This document shows, piece after piece, positions 17,048 through 26,153 of a DNA stretch of 64,000 nucleotides. The notes beneath the pieces are model-generated. The model worked only from the letters and a program-made list of their open reading frames with translations, did not search any database and was not told where the DNA came from. The translations under genes were made by a program, and so were the position numbers. Location of the stretch: contig NZ_JAVTSS010000001.1 of assembly GCF_032678705.1 (NCBI RefSeq), forward strand, positions 1,364,001-1,428,000. The letters are read 5' to 3'. The DNA is from Pedobacter frigiditerrae (GTDB taxonomy: Bacteria > Bacteroidota > Bacteroidia > Sphingobacteriales > Sphingobacteriaceae). Position 1 is the stretch's first letter. Every line of letters starts with the position of its first letter.

Positions 17048-18448
17048 ATGGAATACACTAAAATAACCAGCGCTATTTTAGCAGAAATTGAAAATGCAAT
17101 TGGTGCGTCAAACGTTTTTGTAGACGATGAATCCCTTGCAAATTATGCTCATGATGAAACGGAAGATTTAAAATACTATCCTGAAGTTGTAGTTAAGCCA
17201 ACTGATACGGATGGCGTTTCTGCTTTACTTAAAATTTGTAACGGTTACAAAATTCCGGTAACACCAAGAGGTGGCGGTACAGGTTTAAGTGGTGCAGCAT
17301 TGCCAATTTTTGGTGGGGTTTTGTTGTCGATGGAGAAGTTCAAGTCTATCATTGACATTGATACAGAAAACCTGCAAGCAACTGTAGAGCCTGGTGTAAT
17401 TACCGAAGAATTCATGAATGCGGTTGCAGAAAAAGGGTTGCTTTATCCCGTTGACCCTAGTAGTAAAGGTTCGTGTTTCATTGGTGGTAATGTGGCTCAT
17501 GGTTCTGGTGGACCAAGAGTGGTGAAGTATGGGACTATTCGTGAATACATCCTTAACCTAGAAGTTGTTTTAGCCAATGGCGATGTGATTTGGACAGGTG
17601 CGAATACCTTAAAATATGCCTCAGGCTATAATTTAACACAGTTGATGATTGGTTCTGAAGGAACTTTGGCGGTGGTTACAAAAATTGTAACTAAGCTTAT
17701 TCCTAGAACAAGTTTAACAGTGTTGATGTTGGGTTCCTTTTCTACAAACGAACAAGCTTGTGGCGCCGTTTCTGCAATTTTTAGAGCTGGCGTTACGCCA
17801 TCAGCTTTAGAGTTTATGGAACGAAAAGGAGTAGAGTGGGTAATTAAATTTGACGATATAAAATTCGATTTAAAGGATGATGTAAATGCCTTTTTGATGA
17901 TTGAATTTGATGGAGATGATTTAGATGTTATTTTTAAGGATTGCGAAAAAGTAAATATGGTGCTCGAAGAATTTGGATGTACCGAAGTACTTTTCGCTGA
18001 TACTGCACAGCAGAAGGAAGAATTGTGGAGGATGCGTAGAACGATGGCTGAATCGGTAAAATCTAACTCTGTTTATAAGGAAGAAGACACTGTTGTGCCA
18101 CGAGCTGCTTTGCCTAAATTAGTGAATGGCATAAAAGAAATTGGTGCTAAATACGGTTTCGAGAGTGTTTGTTATGGTCACGCAGGTGATGGTAATTTGC
18201 ACATCAACATCATTAAAGCCGGAATGAGCGATGAAGATTGGAAACATAAATTAAAAGATGGAATTGTAGAGGTATTTGAGCTAACAACTGCTTTAGGTGG
18301 TACAATTTCTGGTGAACACGGAATTGGTTTGGTTCAAAAGGATTACATGCCAATTAAATACAGCGAAATCCATTTGAACTTAATGCGAAACATTAAAAAG
18401 GTTTTCGACCCGAATGGAATTTTAAATCCAGGGAAGATAACACCTTAA
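17048..18448 (+). CDS. FAD-linked oxidase, GlcD / D-lactate dehydrogenase type
   Basis: A 466-residue enzyme with an N-terminal PCMH-type FAD domain (VTPRGGGTGLSGAALPIFGGVLLSM, residues about 75-100, and the pocket DPSSKGSCFIGGNVAHGSGGPR). The C-terminal cap domain shows the family histidines in YGHAGDGNLHINI and GTISGEHGIGLVQKDYM. Such enzymes oxidise D-2-hydroxyacids such as D-lactate or glycolate. There are no GlcE/GlcF partners nearby, so a stand-alone D-lactate dehydrogenase role is the more likely one. It follows folB by a single base and is probably co-transcribed with it, without an obvious metabolic link. Confidence 0.9.
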   Translation: MEYTKITSAILAEIENAIGASNVFVDDESLANYAHDETEDLKYYPEVVVKPTDTDGVSALLKICNGYKIPVTPRGGGTGLSGAALPIFGGVLLSMEKFKSIIDIDTENLQATVEPGVITEEFMNAVAEKGLLYPVDPSSKGSCFIGGNVAHGSGGPRVVKYGTIREYILNLEVVLANGDVIWTGANTLKYASGYNLTQLMIGSEGTLAVVTKIVTKLIPRTSLTVLMLGSFSTNEQACGAVSAIFRAGVTPSALEFMERKGVEWVIKFDDIKFDLKDDVNAFLMIEFDGDDLDVIFKDCEKVNMVLEEFGCTEVLFADTAQQKEELWRMRRTMAESVKSNSVYKEEDTVVPRAALPKLVNGIKEIGAKYGFESVCYGHAGDGNLHINIIKAGMSDEDWKHKLKDGIVEVFELTTALGGTISGEHGIGLVQKDYMPIKYSEIHLNLMRNIKKVFDPNGILNPGKITP

Positions 18449-18929
18449 GTGAGTTAAAAATAGCGTAAACACCCCAGTCTTCGACCACCCCTCTACAAGA
18501 GGGGAATTGCAAACTACATTCCCCTCCTTTGGAGGGGTGCCTGAAAGGCGAGGTGGTTCTTAGCAAACTATGCAACTTTCAATAGTAGCACTTTCCTAAC
18601 TTAAATAAACCAGATAGTAGCGAAAATCCTTTTTGAATAGATTTAGTCATCCGATGAATTTAGAATACTGCAGATATTCATCGGATGATTATTTAGAAAG
18701 CACAAAAAGATTGAAGCGAATAGCTGGACTAACGTTAATTTATTTGGTGTTTTTGCTTTTCAGAAAAAGCATTTAATATATTCATAGGATGTTGTCCTTC
18801 TAACAATAGCTTGCCTCGATTTATAAGAAGTGAATCTCTAGGGAGAATAATATAGATCCTTCGCGATGATAAGGGTGATAATCGCTTTTATGCTCTAGGC
18901 TTTTAACTCCCAACTCCAAGCTTCCCAAC
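18449..18929. other. 481-bp gene-free convergent gap filled with repeats
   Basis: No coding frame was found. The gap holds a double hairpin element at about 18473-18557 (CCCCTCT/AGAGGGG at 18488-18504 and CCCCTCC-TTT-GGAGGGG at 18521-18537, enclosed by CCACC/GGTGG). It also holds the dispersed repeat at 18605-18762, and an AACTCCCAACTCC run near 18904-18930 that touches the end of the GH127 gene. Confidence 0.75.
18605..18762 (+). repeat. Dispersed repeat AACCAGATAGTAGCG, copy 1, with hairpin centre
   Basis: The left flank ATAAACCAGATAGTAGCG and the right flank GCACAAAAAGATTG...AGCTGG...GTGTTTTTGCTTTTCA also occur at 33201-33312 with few changes. Here the centre is a perfect 13-bp inverted repeat, TCATCCGATGAAT (18647-18659) and ATTCATCGGATGA (18676-18688). 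In the other copy the centre is a GTCATGCTGAGCTTGTCGAA word. Confidence 0.85.
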
Positions 18930-21323
18930 TCACTTAACCACCCATTCGTGAATCCCTGCGGAGTTATCTGCTGGTAATTGCACTTCTAGTTTTAAAGCGG
19001 TTGTTTTAACTGGTTCGAAAGTGATGGTATTGTATTTGTCTTTGGCGATTGCGTCTGTTTTAATAGATTTAACTTCTACCCAGGCGCCATCTTTTTGGTA
19101 ATATACTTTGTATGCAGCTGGAATTCTGCAACCGCCATAAGGTGCATCATCAAACCAGTAAACAGATGATGAAGAGACTGTTTTTTCGCTATCAAAAGTA
19201 TAGGCAACAAACTCGGTGCTGTTCTTTTTAGGCCACCAATGTAAATACGGGAAATTGGCATCTATAGAGTTTGTTGGTTCATATTGGTCGTTTAAAGCCT
19301 TGTACATTCTAGGTACATTTAGAGAAGAACTTACGGTACTTAATGCTGCAATTGTCGGTGCCGGTTTAGCCCTGATGGCATTGGCTTCATAAGGAATCCA
19401 AACGGTCATTTCAGTCGAACCACGATTTGCCCAGGCGTAATAAGGAATTGCTTTTACTGGCTGTGTAGTTTCTAAAAGTACATCGGTGTTTAATTGTTTT
19501 TTATAACTCGACCCTGTTAAATTAATGGTGTACACTCCGTTTAACAATTCAGGCTGATAGGTTGTGGTAGATGCCGTTTCTTTTTTAATAGAGATGTTTT
19601 GTACTGAACCTTCTGCATTATCTGGGCCTTCTAGGCAGTAAACTAATGGTCCTCGTTGTAAAGCTAAGCGGCCTCTATCGTCTTTCACATTTGTATTGGC
19701 CAGTACTTTTTGCGTTTCCATTGGTAATTCGAAAGAGATTTTATCGCCTTTGGCCCATTTGCGTTTTAAAACAGCATAACCTTTATCTATGGTATAAGCT
19801 ACTTTTTTGCCATTAACAAAAATGTTGATTACGCTTTGGGTATGGCTTGCAAACTGATATAAATCACCAGGAACGGGTTGCTGTTTTGCCCATCCTGGGA
19901 TACGGATTTCTACAGAGAAGTCGCTCGATTTTTCCGGATCTATGCCGATGTCTATTTTCCCTTTCCAAGGATATTCCGTCTGTTGAGTGATTTTTACCTT
20001 GCCAGCTACAGGAATGGTTAAAGTACTGATGTTGCTCATGAACAAATTCACATATAACTTATTTCCGTTTTGCGCATACACATAACCCGGAACAGAAGGC
20101 AAAAACCTAGTCATATTGGTAATGCAACAAGCACAGCTAAACCAAGCACTTCTTTGGTGTTGCCCCATTGAGGCTAATGGATTTGGATAAAAGAACTTAT
20201 TGCCACTTAGCGAAACTCCAGATAGCAAACCGTTATAAAGTGTGCGTTCTAAAACATCTATGTATTTCGAATCGCCGTGTAATAAAAACATCCTGTTGTT
20301 CCAGTACACATTGGCAATGGCAGCACAAGTTTCGGCATAGGCCGACATGTTTGGCAATTGATAGGCGTCGCCAAAAGCTTCGCCATTATTAGTAGCGCCA
20401 ATACCGCCAGTGATATATAATTTCCTTAAACTCACATCATCCCAAATGTCATCAATGGCGTGGAGGTAAGCTTGATCTCCAGTTAAGGCGGCAATATCTG
20501 CCATTCCTGTGTACATATAGGTTGCTCGTACGGCGTGACCAACAGCTGTTTTTTGTTTCAAAACTTTCTCGTTCGCTTGGTTATAAGCATCGCCTTTTGG
20601 TCCGCGAACATCTAAAAAGAATTTCGCTAAGTCTAGGTATTTTTTGTTGCCAGTTACGCGGTATAATTTGGCAAGGCCGATTTCTACAATCTGATGCCCT
20701 GGGTAAATTTCTAGCTTACCCCAGCCAAAAGTGTTCACCAATAAATCTGCATTTTTAATGGCGATGTTTAAGAAGTTCTTTTTTCCAGTCGATTGGAAGT
20801 GGGCAACAGCGGCTTCGAATAAATGGCCAGAATTGTATAACTCGTGACTCAAATCTTGGTCTTTTACCCAGCGTTTATCGCCAATCCATTCGTGTGGTTT
20901 TTTGGCGCCAACAGTTCTAAAAGTATATAAGTAGCCATCTTTTTCTTGGGCAGCGCCAATGATTTTAATCAAGCTATCTAAGTATAAATCTAACTCTGGG
21001 TTTTTTTGTACTTGCATGGCATAAGATGCACCTTCAATTACTTTGTACAAATCAGTATCGTCAAAAGTGTATTCCGTCATTTTATCGCCTGCCAATAGTT
21101 TAGCCGCTCTTAAAAAATTATCAATCCTGCCATTCTCTTTACATTTCTGCAAAATATAGGGAATGGTTACTTTGGCGTTTACTTCCATTTTGGGCGCCCA
21201 AAACTCATCATTTACATGAACATGAGTAAATGGAACAGGTTGTATAGGATAATCCTTTTGTTGTGCGTTTGTAGAGATGGCGATTAAACCAAAGGCGAAT
21301 AATAATAATATTTTAGATTTCAT
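18930..21323 (-). CDS. Secreted GH127 beta-L-arabinofuranosidase
   Basis: 797 residues with signal peptide ending STNAQ. The DUF1680 alpha/alpha barrel shows Glu331-x-Cys333 (AETCAA) and Cys399-Cys400 (SCACCITN). These match, in order and spacing, the zinc ligands and nucleophile of the characterised enzyme HypBA1 (Glu338, Cys340, Cys417, Cys418). That enzyme releases L-arabinose from beta-1,2-linked arabinofuranose on the hydroxyproline of extensin. The barrel is followed by beta-sandwich domains and a C-terminal region ending SAGIHEWVV. A second DUF1680 enzyme lies 4 bp upstream in the same operon, and a hydroxyproline catabolic cluster starts across the divergent AraC gene. The match supports a role in degrading arabinosylated hydroxyproline-rich proteins. 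Confidence 0.93.
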   Translation of the reverse strand: MKSKILLLFAFGLIAISTNAQQKDYPIQPVPFTHVHVNDEFWAPKMEVNAKVTIPYILQKCKENGRIDNFLRAAKLLAGDKMTEYTFDDTDLYKVIEGASYAMQVQKNPELDLYLDSLIKIIGAAQEKDGYLYTFRTVGAKKPHEWIGDKRWVKDQDLSHELYNSGHLFEAAVAHFQSTGKKNFLNIAIKNADLLVNTFGWGKLEIYPGHQIVEIGLAKLYRVTGNKKYLDLAKFFLDVRGPKGDAYNQANEKVLKQKTAVGHAVRATYMYTGMADIAALTGDQAYLHAIDDIWDDVSLRKLYITGGIGATNNGEAFGDAYQLPNMSAYAETCAAIANVYWNNRMFLLHGDSKYIDVLERTLYNGLLSGVSLSGNKFFYPNPLASMGQHQRSAWFSCACCITNMTRFLPSVPGYVYAQNGNKLYVNLFMSNISTLTIPVAGKVKITQQTEYPWKGKIDIGIDPEKSSDFSVEIRIPGWAKQQPVPGDLYQFASHTQSVINIFVNGKKVAYTIDKGYAVLKRKWAKGDKISFELPMETQKVLANTNVKDDRGRLALQRGPLVYCLEGPDNAEGSVQNISIKKETASTTTYQPELLNGVYTINLTGSSYKKQLNTDVLLETTQPVKAIPYYAWANRGSTEMTVWIPYEANAIRAKPAPTIAALSTVSSSLNVPRMYKALNDQYEPTNSIDANFPYLHWWPKKNSTEFVAYTFDSEKTVSSSSVYWFDDAPYGGCRIPAAYKVYYQKDGAWVEVKSIKTDAIAKDKYNTITFEPVKTTALKLEVQLPADNSAGIHEWVVK

Positions 21324-21327
21324 GCGT

Positions 21328-23679
21328 TTAGTTTTTTATAGTTCTAGCTTCGTAAAACGGCCCTGCACTATTTCTTGGTTTAGGTTGTAATTTAATGGTA
21401 ACCATCTTTTTGCCTTTGGTTAATTCTGCTGGTATAGCATAGCTGATGTTATAGAACTTGCTCTCCTTAAATTTATTTAAATCTTCTGATGCGATTTGAG
21501 TTCCATCTACTAAGATATCAAATCTTCTATCTCTATTATCCATTCCCCAATACATCAACATTAATGAATTAGTTAGGTTTTCATCAACTTTCATTTCGAA
21601 GCTTAAATGACCATCTACACCTGCAATTCTCCATTTCTTCAAATGTTCTTCACCTGTTTGCATTTTCTCTCCAATTAATTTATGGTCTCTTTCAGGTTGC
21701 ATTTCACCCGGTCTAAACATATCCATGGTTTGTGCTAGTAGGTTTTGCTCTGCAAGTTTGGCGGCTTCGTAAATCTTTTGCTGCACAGTCCAGCTTTCTG
21801 GTGTAAAAACATCCCAATAAACAGAATAGTAACTGTTATCAACCTGATTAAAAGGAACTAGTTGCACTTCATTAGGTTTAGCTAAATTGTTGGTCACAAA
21901 GTGAAGTTTACTTTTATCCGTTGTTTTAATCCAGTCGTTCGCATTATTTGTGCTGCTTACAAAAACCGGAACACCTTTTAAAGGATCTGGTTCTTTTTCT
22001 CCTAAAACGCCAGCTAATAACGTTGGTCCGTAAAATACTGCCCTGCGATTTGGATTGTCTGGAATAGCCTCAGTATATAGGTTTGAAGGAATGATCAGTT
22101 CAATTTTATCGTTTTTTTTCCAAGTGCCACTAATAATTACATAACCATTTGCGCTTTTAACGATGTCTTTTTCGACCTTGCCATTAATTTTAACTAAGAA
22201 ATTTTTGCTCCAATGCGGATATCTGAAACGGAAGGTGAATTTGGTAGGTTTGGCTGTATTAACCGTAAACGTAACCAAGTCTGAGGCGGGTAATTGTGTT
22301 TCTTGTTTAATGGTTACGCCTTTTTCTTTCCAGTTTAAAATTGAAGGGATATATAGGTTGACAAATAAATCGCCATTGCTACCTCTAAAATAAATGCTTT
22401 CGTTGTATTTAACATGGTTTTCCATACCCGAGCCAACACAACAAGTAAAGGTGTTAAACTCGTCGCTGAATTCTTTTTTGCCACCCATTCTTAAAGGCAC
22501 GAAATAACAAGTCATCCCATTGTTATGGTTTTGTGAAGCTAAAATGTGGTTGTATAAAGCCTTCTCGTAATAATCCATGTAACTCGCCTCTGGATTTAAA
22601 GCAAATAAATGCCTTGTTAATTTCAACATGTTATAGGTATTGCAAGTCTCGGTGGTATTATCAGTAAGGTAGTCGTTAAGTTTACCTGGTGCATTCAAAT
22701 ATTCGTAATTGCTATTACCTCCATTTGCATAAGTGTGGTCTTTGGTAATTGCGTTATAAAAGAAAGTGGCAATCTTTAAATCTTTAGGGTTATTGGTAAG
22801 TTCATATCGCCTTGCGCTGGCAATGATTTTAGGGATTTGTGTGTTTGAGTGCTTGCCAGCTAATTGGTCTTTGCCATTTGCCAATGTATCTAACACTCTT
22901 TTGTCGTAGAATTTATAGGAAAGGTCAAGGTATTTTTTGTCTCCTGTAAAAGCGTAAGTATTGGCCATTACTTCGCTCATTCCGCCATACTCGCAAATTA
23001 ACATCTTCTGAATTTGTGCGTCATCTAACCCTTTAATCGTGTTTTCTGCCCAATTGGCAATGCCTTGATTAATTTGCAATGCTTTGGTATTGTTGGCATA
23101 AAGAAATGCATCTTGCAATCCGGCCATGATCTTATGAACGGTGTACCAAGGAGCCCAAGCGCCATTGAGGTCGAAACCACCTGTTTTGATATTGCCTTTA
23201 GCTACTTCTTCCCAAACTTTGTCTTCATTAGGGATAGCGCCAACATAACCAGTTTTACGAGCTTTTTGACATTCGTATAATTCGTTAACGATGTAATTTA
23301 TCTTTTTCAAAAATGCTTCATCTTTTGTAGAGGCATAATGCATAGAAAGAGCAGAAAGGTAATGACCTAAAGTATGTCCGGCTAAACCATCAGATTCCCA
23401 ACCCCCATAAATCTTTCCTTTTTCTTGTAATCCAGCGTGTCGACGGAAAGAAGAAAGTAACCTATCAGCATCAATTTTCAAGAGGTAAGCTGCATCAGCT
23501 TTCATTGCGGTTAAAAAGGGACTTTCCAATAATTTTACATCTTGTAAGTTAAAAGGATAAGCCTTGATGGGTACTTGAGGTTTTATAATTGCCTTGGTGT
23601 CATTATATTCGGTAAGGTAATTTTGTGAATAAGCATTGGCCGAAAATAGTAAACCGAAAACAAGCAATAATCGTTTCAT
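21328..23679 (-). CDS. Secreted DUF1680 beta-L-arabinofuranosidase (GH127/GH146 type)
   Basis: 783 residues with signal ending NAYSQ. The opening FNLQDVKLLESPFLTAMKAD and GGWESDGLAGHTLGHYLSAL mark the second DUF1680 branch, which I associate with GH146. Metal and nucleophile residues are conserved as Glu344-x-Cys346 (TTETCNTYN) and Cys413-Cys414 (NTFTCCVGSG). After the barrel come beta domains and a C-terminal module near residues 640-780. It is the first gene of the pair with the 797-residue enzyme. The two probably divide the work on different beta-L-arabinofuranosyl linkages. The exact GH number needs a database assignment. Confidence 0.9.
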   Translation of the reverse strand: MKRLLLVFGLLFSANAYSQNYLTEYNDTKAIIKPQVPIKAYPFNLQDVKLLESPFLTAMKADAAYLLKIDADRLLSSFRRHAGLQEKGKIYGGWESDGLAGHTLGHYLSALSMHYASTKDEAFLKKINYIVNELYECQKARKTGYVGAIPNEDKVWEEVAKGNIKTGGFDLNGAWAPWYTVHKIMAGLQDAFLYANNTKALQINQGIANWAENTIKGLDDAQIQKMLICEYGGMSEVMANTYAFTGDKKYLDLSYKFYDKRVLDTLANGKDQLAGKHSNTQIPKIIASARRYELTNNPKDLKIATFFYNAITKDHTYANGGNSNYEYLNAPGKLNDYLTDNTTETCNTYNMLKLTRHLFALNPEASYMDYYEKALYNHILASQNHNNGMTCYFVPLRMGGKKEFSDEFNTFTCCVGSGMENHVKYNESIYFRGSNGDLFVNLYIPSILNWKEKGVTIKQETQLPASDLVTFTVNTAKPTKFTFRFRYPHWSKNFLVKINGKVEKDIVKSANGYVIISGTWKKNDKIELIIPSNLYTEAIPDNPNRRAVFYGPTLLAGVLGEKEPDPLKGVPVFVSSTNNANDWIKTTDKSKLHFVTNNLAKPNEVQLVPFNQVDNSYYSVYWDVFTPESWTVQQKIYEAAKLAEQNLLAQTMDMFRPGEMQPERDHKLIGEKMQTGEEHLKKWRIAGVDGHLSFEMKVDENLTNSLMLMYWGMDNRDRRFDILVDGTQIASEDLNKFKESKFYNISYAIPAELTKGKKMVTIKLQPKPRNSAGPFYEARTIKN

Positions 23680-24067
23680 AAAAGAGGAGATTTAACTAAA
23701 TAAAACTAATGGATTTGGAAGGGATGTGCAATAAGGTTTTTGGCTTAAACTTTACGGATTTTAACATCTGTTTTTTTTACCGAAAAGATGCTAAGAGCAC
23801 AAAGTTTTCTACCATCTAAGAAATCTTGAGGCATCTTAGTGTCGATGGGTTTTTGATCCACCTATGAAACCAAGCATGCCTTAGATTTTCTTAGCTGTCT
23901 TAGATGGTTAACCTTTTTGCACATAGGTTTTCATTTTTTCTTAGGTTTTCTAAGGTGTCTTTTTGGGTGGTGAACCTTTTTTATAACAGCTTCAAATTGA
24001 TTAGTAATTAACAAATTTTAACCTTAATAGTAGTTATTTAAAAAAATAGAGGTAATATTGATGCGTT
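23680..24067. other. 388-bp divergent intergenic region between GH127 operon and AraC gene
   Basis: No gene was found. It contains the ACCATCTAAG...CTTAGATGGT repeat (23811-23908) and AT-rich DNA before the AraC start. Being the shared upstream region of the arabinofuranosidase operon and the regulator, it is the likely site of AraC-type control, but I could not pick out direct repeats with confidence. Confidence 0.5.
23811..23908. repeat. ACCATCTAAG...CTTAGATGGT inverted repeat, copy 1
   Basis: Ten-base ends are perfect reverse complements (23811-23820 and 23899-23908). The inside is made of repeated CTTAG/CTAAG words. A related full copy is at 60896-60972 and a one-armed copy at 32064-32094. 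Confidence 0.8.
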
Positions 24068-24946
24068 ATGAAGGTTTTGCAATTTACCATTCCGGTTGCC
24101 CATGATAGTGCAGTGATTGTGCAGGAAGATATCATGCCTCATTTTTATACACATTTGCACAGGCATAACGAAGCGCAATTGATTTGGATAAAAGAGGGAG
24201 AGGGAACTTTGGTAGTTGATAATCATTTATACGCTTTCAAAGCAAATGATGTGTATCTGTTAGGCGCTAATCAACCTCACTTATTTAAAAGTAATCCAGA
24301 GTATTTTGTAGAAAATAGCGGTTTGCAAATACAAGCCTTAATGATATTTTTTGACCCAAATGGTAAGTTAACGCCCTTGTTGGATTTACCCGAAATGCAG
24401 TTGTTAAAATCGTTTTTGCATCAGCATCAAGCTGGATTTAAGGTGCCATCGAAACATAATGAATTGGTCATTTCACAAATGTTATCCGTTCAACAAGCAA
24501 AAAATCAAGAATTAATGATTAGTTTTTTGCAATTGTTAAATTCATTGTATTTAACGTCTAATAAAGCAGAACCATTAGCGGCTGTTCGTTCATCTCAGTT
24601 TTCTGAGAATGAAGGAATAAGGATAGCACATATATTTAACTATATCATGCAACATTATGAGAGGCTCATTACCCTTGAAGAAGTGGCAGAACAGGCCCAC
24701 ATGACACCACAAGCTTTTTGTAGGTATTTTAAGAAACATACCCGACAGACTTTTGTGTCTTTTTTAAATGAAATGCGCATCAATGAAGCTTGTAAAAAGT
24801 TAACAAGTGGGCGATATGAAAACATCGCGACCGCTGCTTATACTTGCGGATTTAATAGTGTTACTAACTTTAATCGTGTCTTTAAAGCAGTAAAAGGGGA
24901 ATCTCCGAAAGCTTATCTGGAGCATTATTTTAGTAATTTTGGGTAA
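24068..24946 (+). CDS. AraC-family transcriptional regulator
   Basis: 292 residues. The N-terminal cupin has the pattern HFYTHLHRHNEAQLIWIKEGEGTLVVDNHLYAFKANDVYLLGANQPH, typical of ligand-sensing AraC proteins. The C-terminal double HTH spans about residues 195-288: ITLEEVAEQAHMTPQAFCRYFKK, then IATAAYTCGFNSVTNFNRVFKAVKGESPKAYL. It stands between the divergent beta-L-arabinofuranosidase operon and the hydroxyproline genes that follow on the same strand. In Pseudomonas the hydroxyproline regulator LhpR is also an AraC protein, so hydroxyproline or an arabinosyl-hydroxyproline product is a reasonable effector. That is an inference from position. Confidence 0.92.
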   Translation: MKVLQFTIPVAHDSAVIVQEDIMPHFYTHLHRHNEAQLIWIKEGEGTLVVDNHLYAFKANDVYLLGANQPHLFKSNPEYFVENSGLQIQALMIFFDPNGKLTPLLDLPEMQLLKSFLHQHQAGFKVPSKHNELVISQMLSVQQAKNQELMISFLQLLNSLYLTSNKAEPLAAVRSSQFSENEGIRIAHIFNYIMQHYERLITLEEVAEQAHMTPQAFCRYFKKHTRQTFVSFLNEMRINEACKKLTSGRYENIATAAYTCGFNSVTNFNRVFKAVKGESPKAYLEHYFSNFG

Positions 24947-24949
24947 GGG

Positions 24950-25140
24950 GTGGTTAATGGTCAATGGTTGATAGACCATGGCCTGAGTATATAACATTAA
25001 GTTTTCCAGCTATTGAATAATTTATTTAGGTAAAGCTATCAAGTTATTAACTATCGACCATCAGCTTCTTCCTCCTTAATGCAAATTTAGTTCAGTAAAG
25101 CGCCATTTCTATTAACCATGAACCATTAGCTATCAACCTC
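24950..25140. repeat. ATGGTCAATGG/CCATTGACCAT-type repeat cluster
   Basis: GGTTAATGGTCAATGGTTGATAG near 24950-24972 is answered by ACTATCGACCATCAG (about 25048-25063) and ATTAACCATGAACCATTAGCTATCAACC (25111-25138). The same words recur near 28634, 38482 and 50951. Confidence 0.65.
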
Positions 25141-25209
25141 TTCTTTCCAAAGGTTAAAATCCGTTTACTTTTCATTAAATCCTGCGAAAGATATTGGATG
25201 TTGAGCCAT

Positions 25210-25217
25210 TACTTTTG
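25210..25217 (+). promoter_or_regulatory. Putative -7 element of hydroxyproline operon
   Basis: TACTTTTG fits the Bacteroidota TAnnTTTG -7 box and lies 17 bp before the ATG of the first catabolic gene. No clear TTTG is present at the normal -33 distance, which would fit an activator-dependent promoter. Confidence 0.4.
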
Positions 25218-25234
25218 ATTAAAATTATTTTGAT

Positions 25235-26152
25235 ATGAAACACGTAGCTTGGCAAGGAATCTATCCGGCACTTTTAACACCTTTTACCGCAAACGATGAG
25301 ATAGATTATCCACTATTTCAAAAGAACTTAGATGCGCAAATAGCAGCTGGCGTTGATGGAATTATCATTGGTGGTTCCTTGGGCGAGGCGAGTACCTTGA
25401 CGTCGCAGGAAAAAGCAGAGTTTTTAAGCTACTGTGTAAAATCAGTAAATGGAAAAATTCCTGTTATCATCAATGTAGCAGAGCAAAGTACAAAAGTTGC
25501 CATTGCAATGGCTCAAGAGGCTGAACAATTAGGTGCAGATGGCTTGATGTTGTTGCCACCATTGAAATATAAAGCAGATGATGAGGAAGTAGTAACTTAT
25601 TTTCAAGCAGTTGCTAGTGCTACCAAATTACCAATCTTAATTTACAACAATCCGGTAGATTATGGTATTAAGGTAAGCATCCCGATGTTTGAGCAATTAT
25701 TGCCTTATGCAAATATTCAGGCAGTAAAAGAAAGCACAAGGGATTTGGCCAATGTTACAAATATGATTAACAAATTTGGCGATAGATTTAAAATCCTTGG
25801 TGGAGTAGATACCATTTCACTAGAGTGTTTAATGATGGGCGCTAATGGTTTAGTAGCTGGTTTGGTTGATGCATTCCCTGCAGAAACAGTAGCTATTTAC
25901 AGATTAGTGAAAGCAAAAAGATATGATGATGCAGTAGCAATTTATAGATGGTTTATGCCATTGTTAGAGTTAGATATTCATCCTAAATTAGTGCAATATA
26001 TTAAATTGGCTGCTACGGCTGTAGGATTAAGTTCTGAATATGTAAGAGCACCAAGATTGGTTATTAAAGGCGCAGAAAGAGAAAGAGTTTTAAAAATTAT
26101 AAATGATGCTTTAGCTACTCGTCCGCAATTGCCAGATTATTTAAATTTGTAA
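25235..26152 (+). CDS. DapA-family lyase, probable 1-pyrroline-4-hydroxy-2-carboxylate deaminase
   Basis: A 305-residue class I aldolase-fold enzyme of the dihydrodipicolinate synthase family. The Schiff-base lysine is Lys165 in IQAVKESTRD and the conserved Tyr137 lies in LIYNNPVDYG; GGSLGEASTLT replaces the usual GTTGE loop. In hydroxyproline catabolism this family includes the deaminase (LhpC) that converts 1-pyrroline-4-hydroxy-2-carboxylate to alpha-ketoglutarate semialdehyde. That assignment rests on the following genes, which supply the other three steps. The stop is one base from the aldehyde dehydrogenase start. A true DapA is less likely because lysine genes are elsewhere. Confidence 0.88.
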   Translation: MKHVAWQGIYPALLTPFTANDEIDYPLFQKNLDAQIAAGVDGIIIGGSLGEASTLTSQEKAEFLSYCVKSVNGKIPVIINVAEQSTKVAIAMAQEAEQLGADGLMLLPPLKYKADDEEVVTYFQAVASATKLPILIYNNPVDYGIKVSIPMFEQLLPYANIQAVKESTRDLANVTNMINKFGDRFKILGGVDTISLECLMMGANGLVAGLVDAFPAETVAIYRLVKAKRYDDAVAIYRWFMPLLELDIHPKLVQYIKLAATAVGLSSEYVRAPRLVIKGAERERVLKIINDALATRPQLPDYLNL

Positions 26153-26153
26153 C

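Noticed and set aside
20168..20758. Antisense frames within the GH127 gene
   Set aside because: Both lie fully inside a well-supported gene in the opposite direction and encode Cys/His/Arg-rich shadows without domains.
25235..26152. Reading this gene as true dihydrodipicolinate synthase (dapA)
   Set aside because: It is embedded in a four-gene hydroxyproline pathway, overlaps functionally with LhpC-type deaminases and is far from lysC/lysA; the DapA family is known to include such deaminases.
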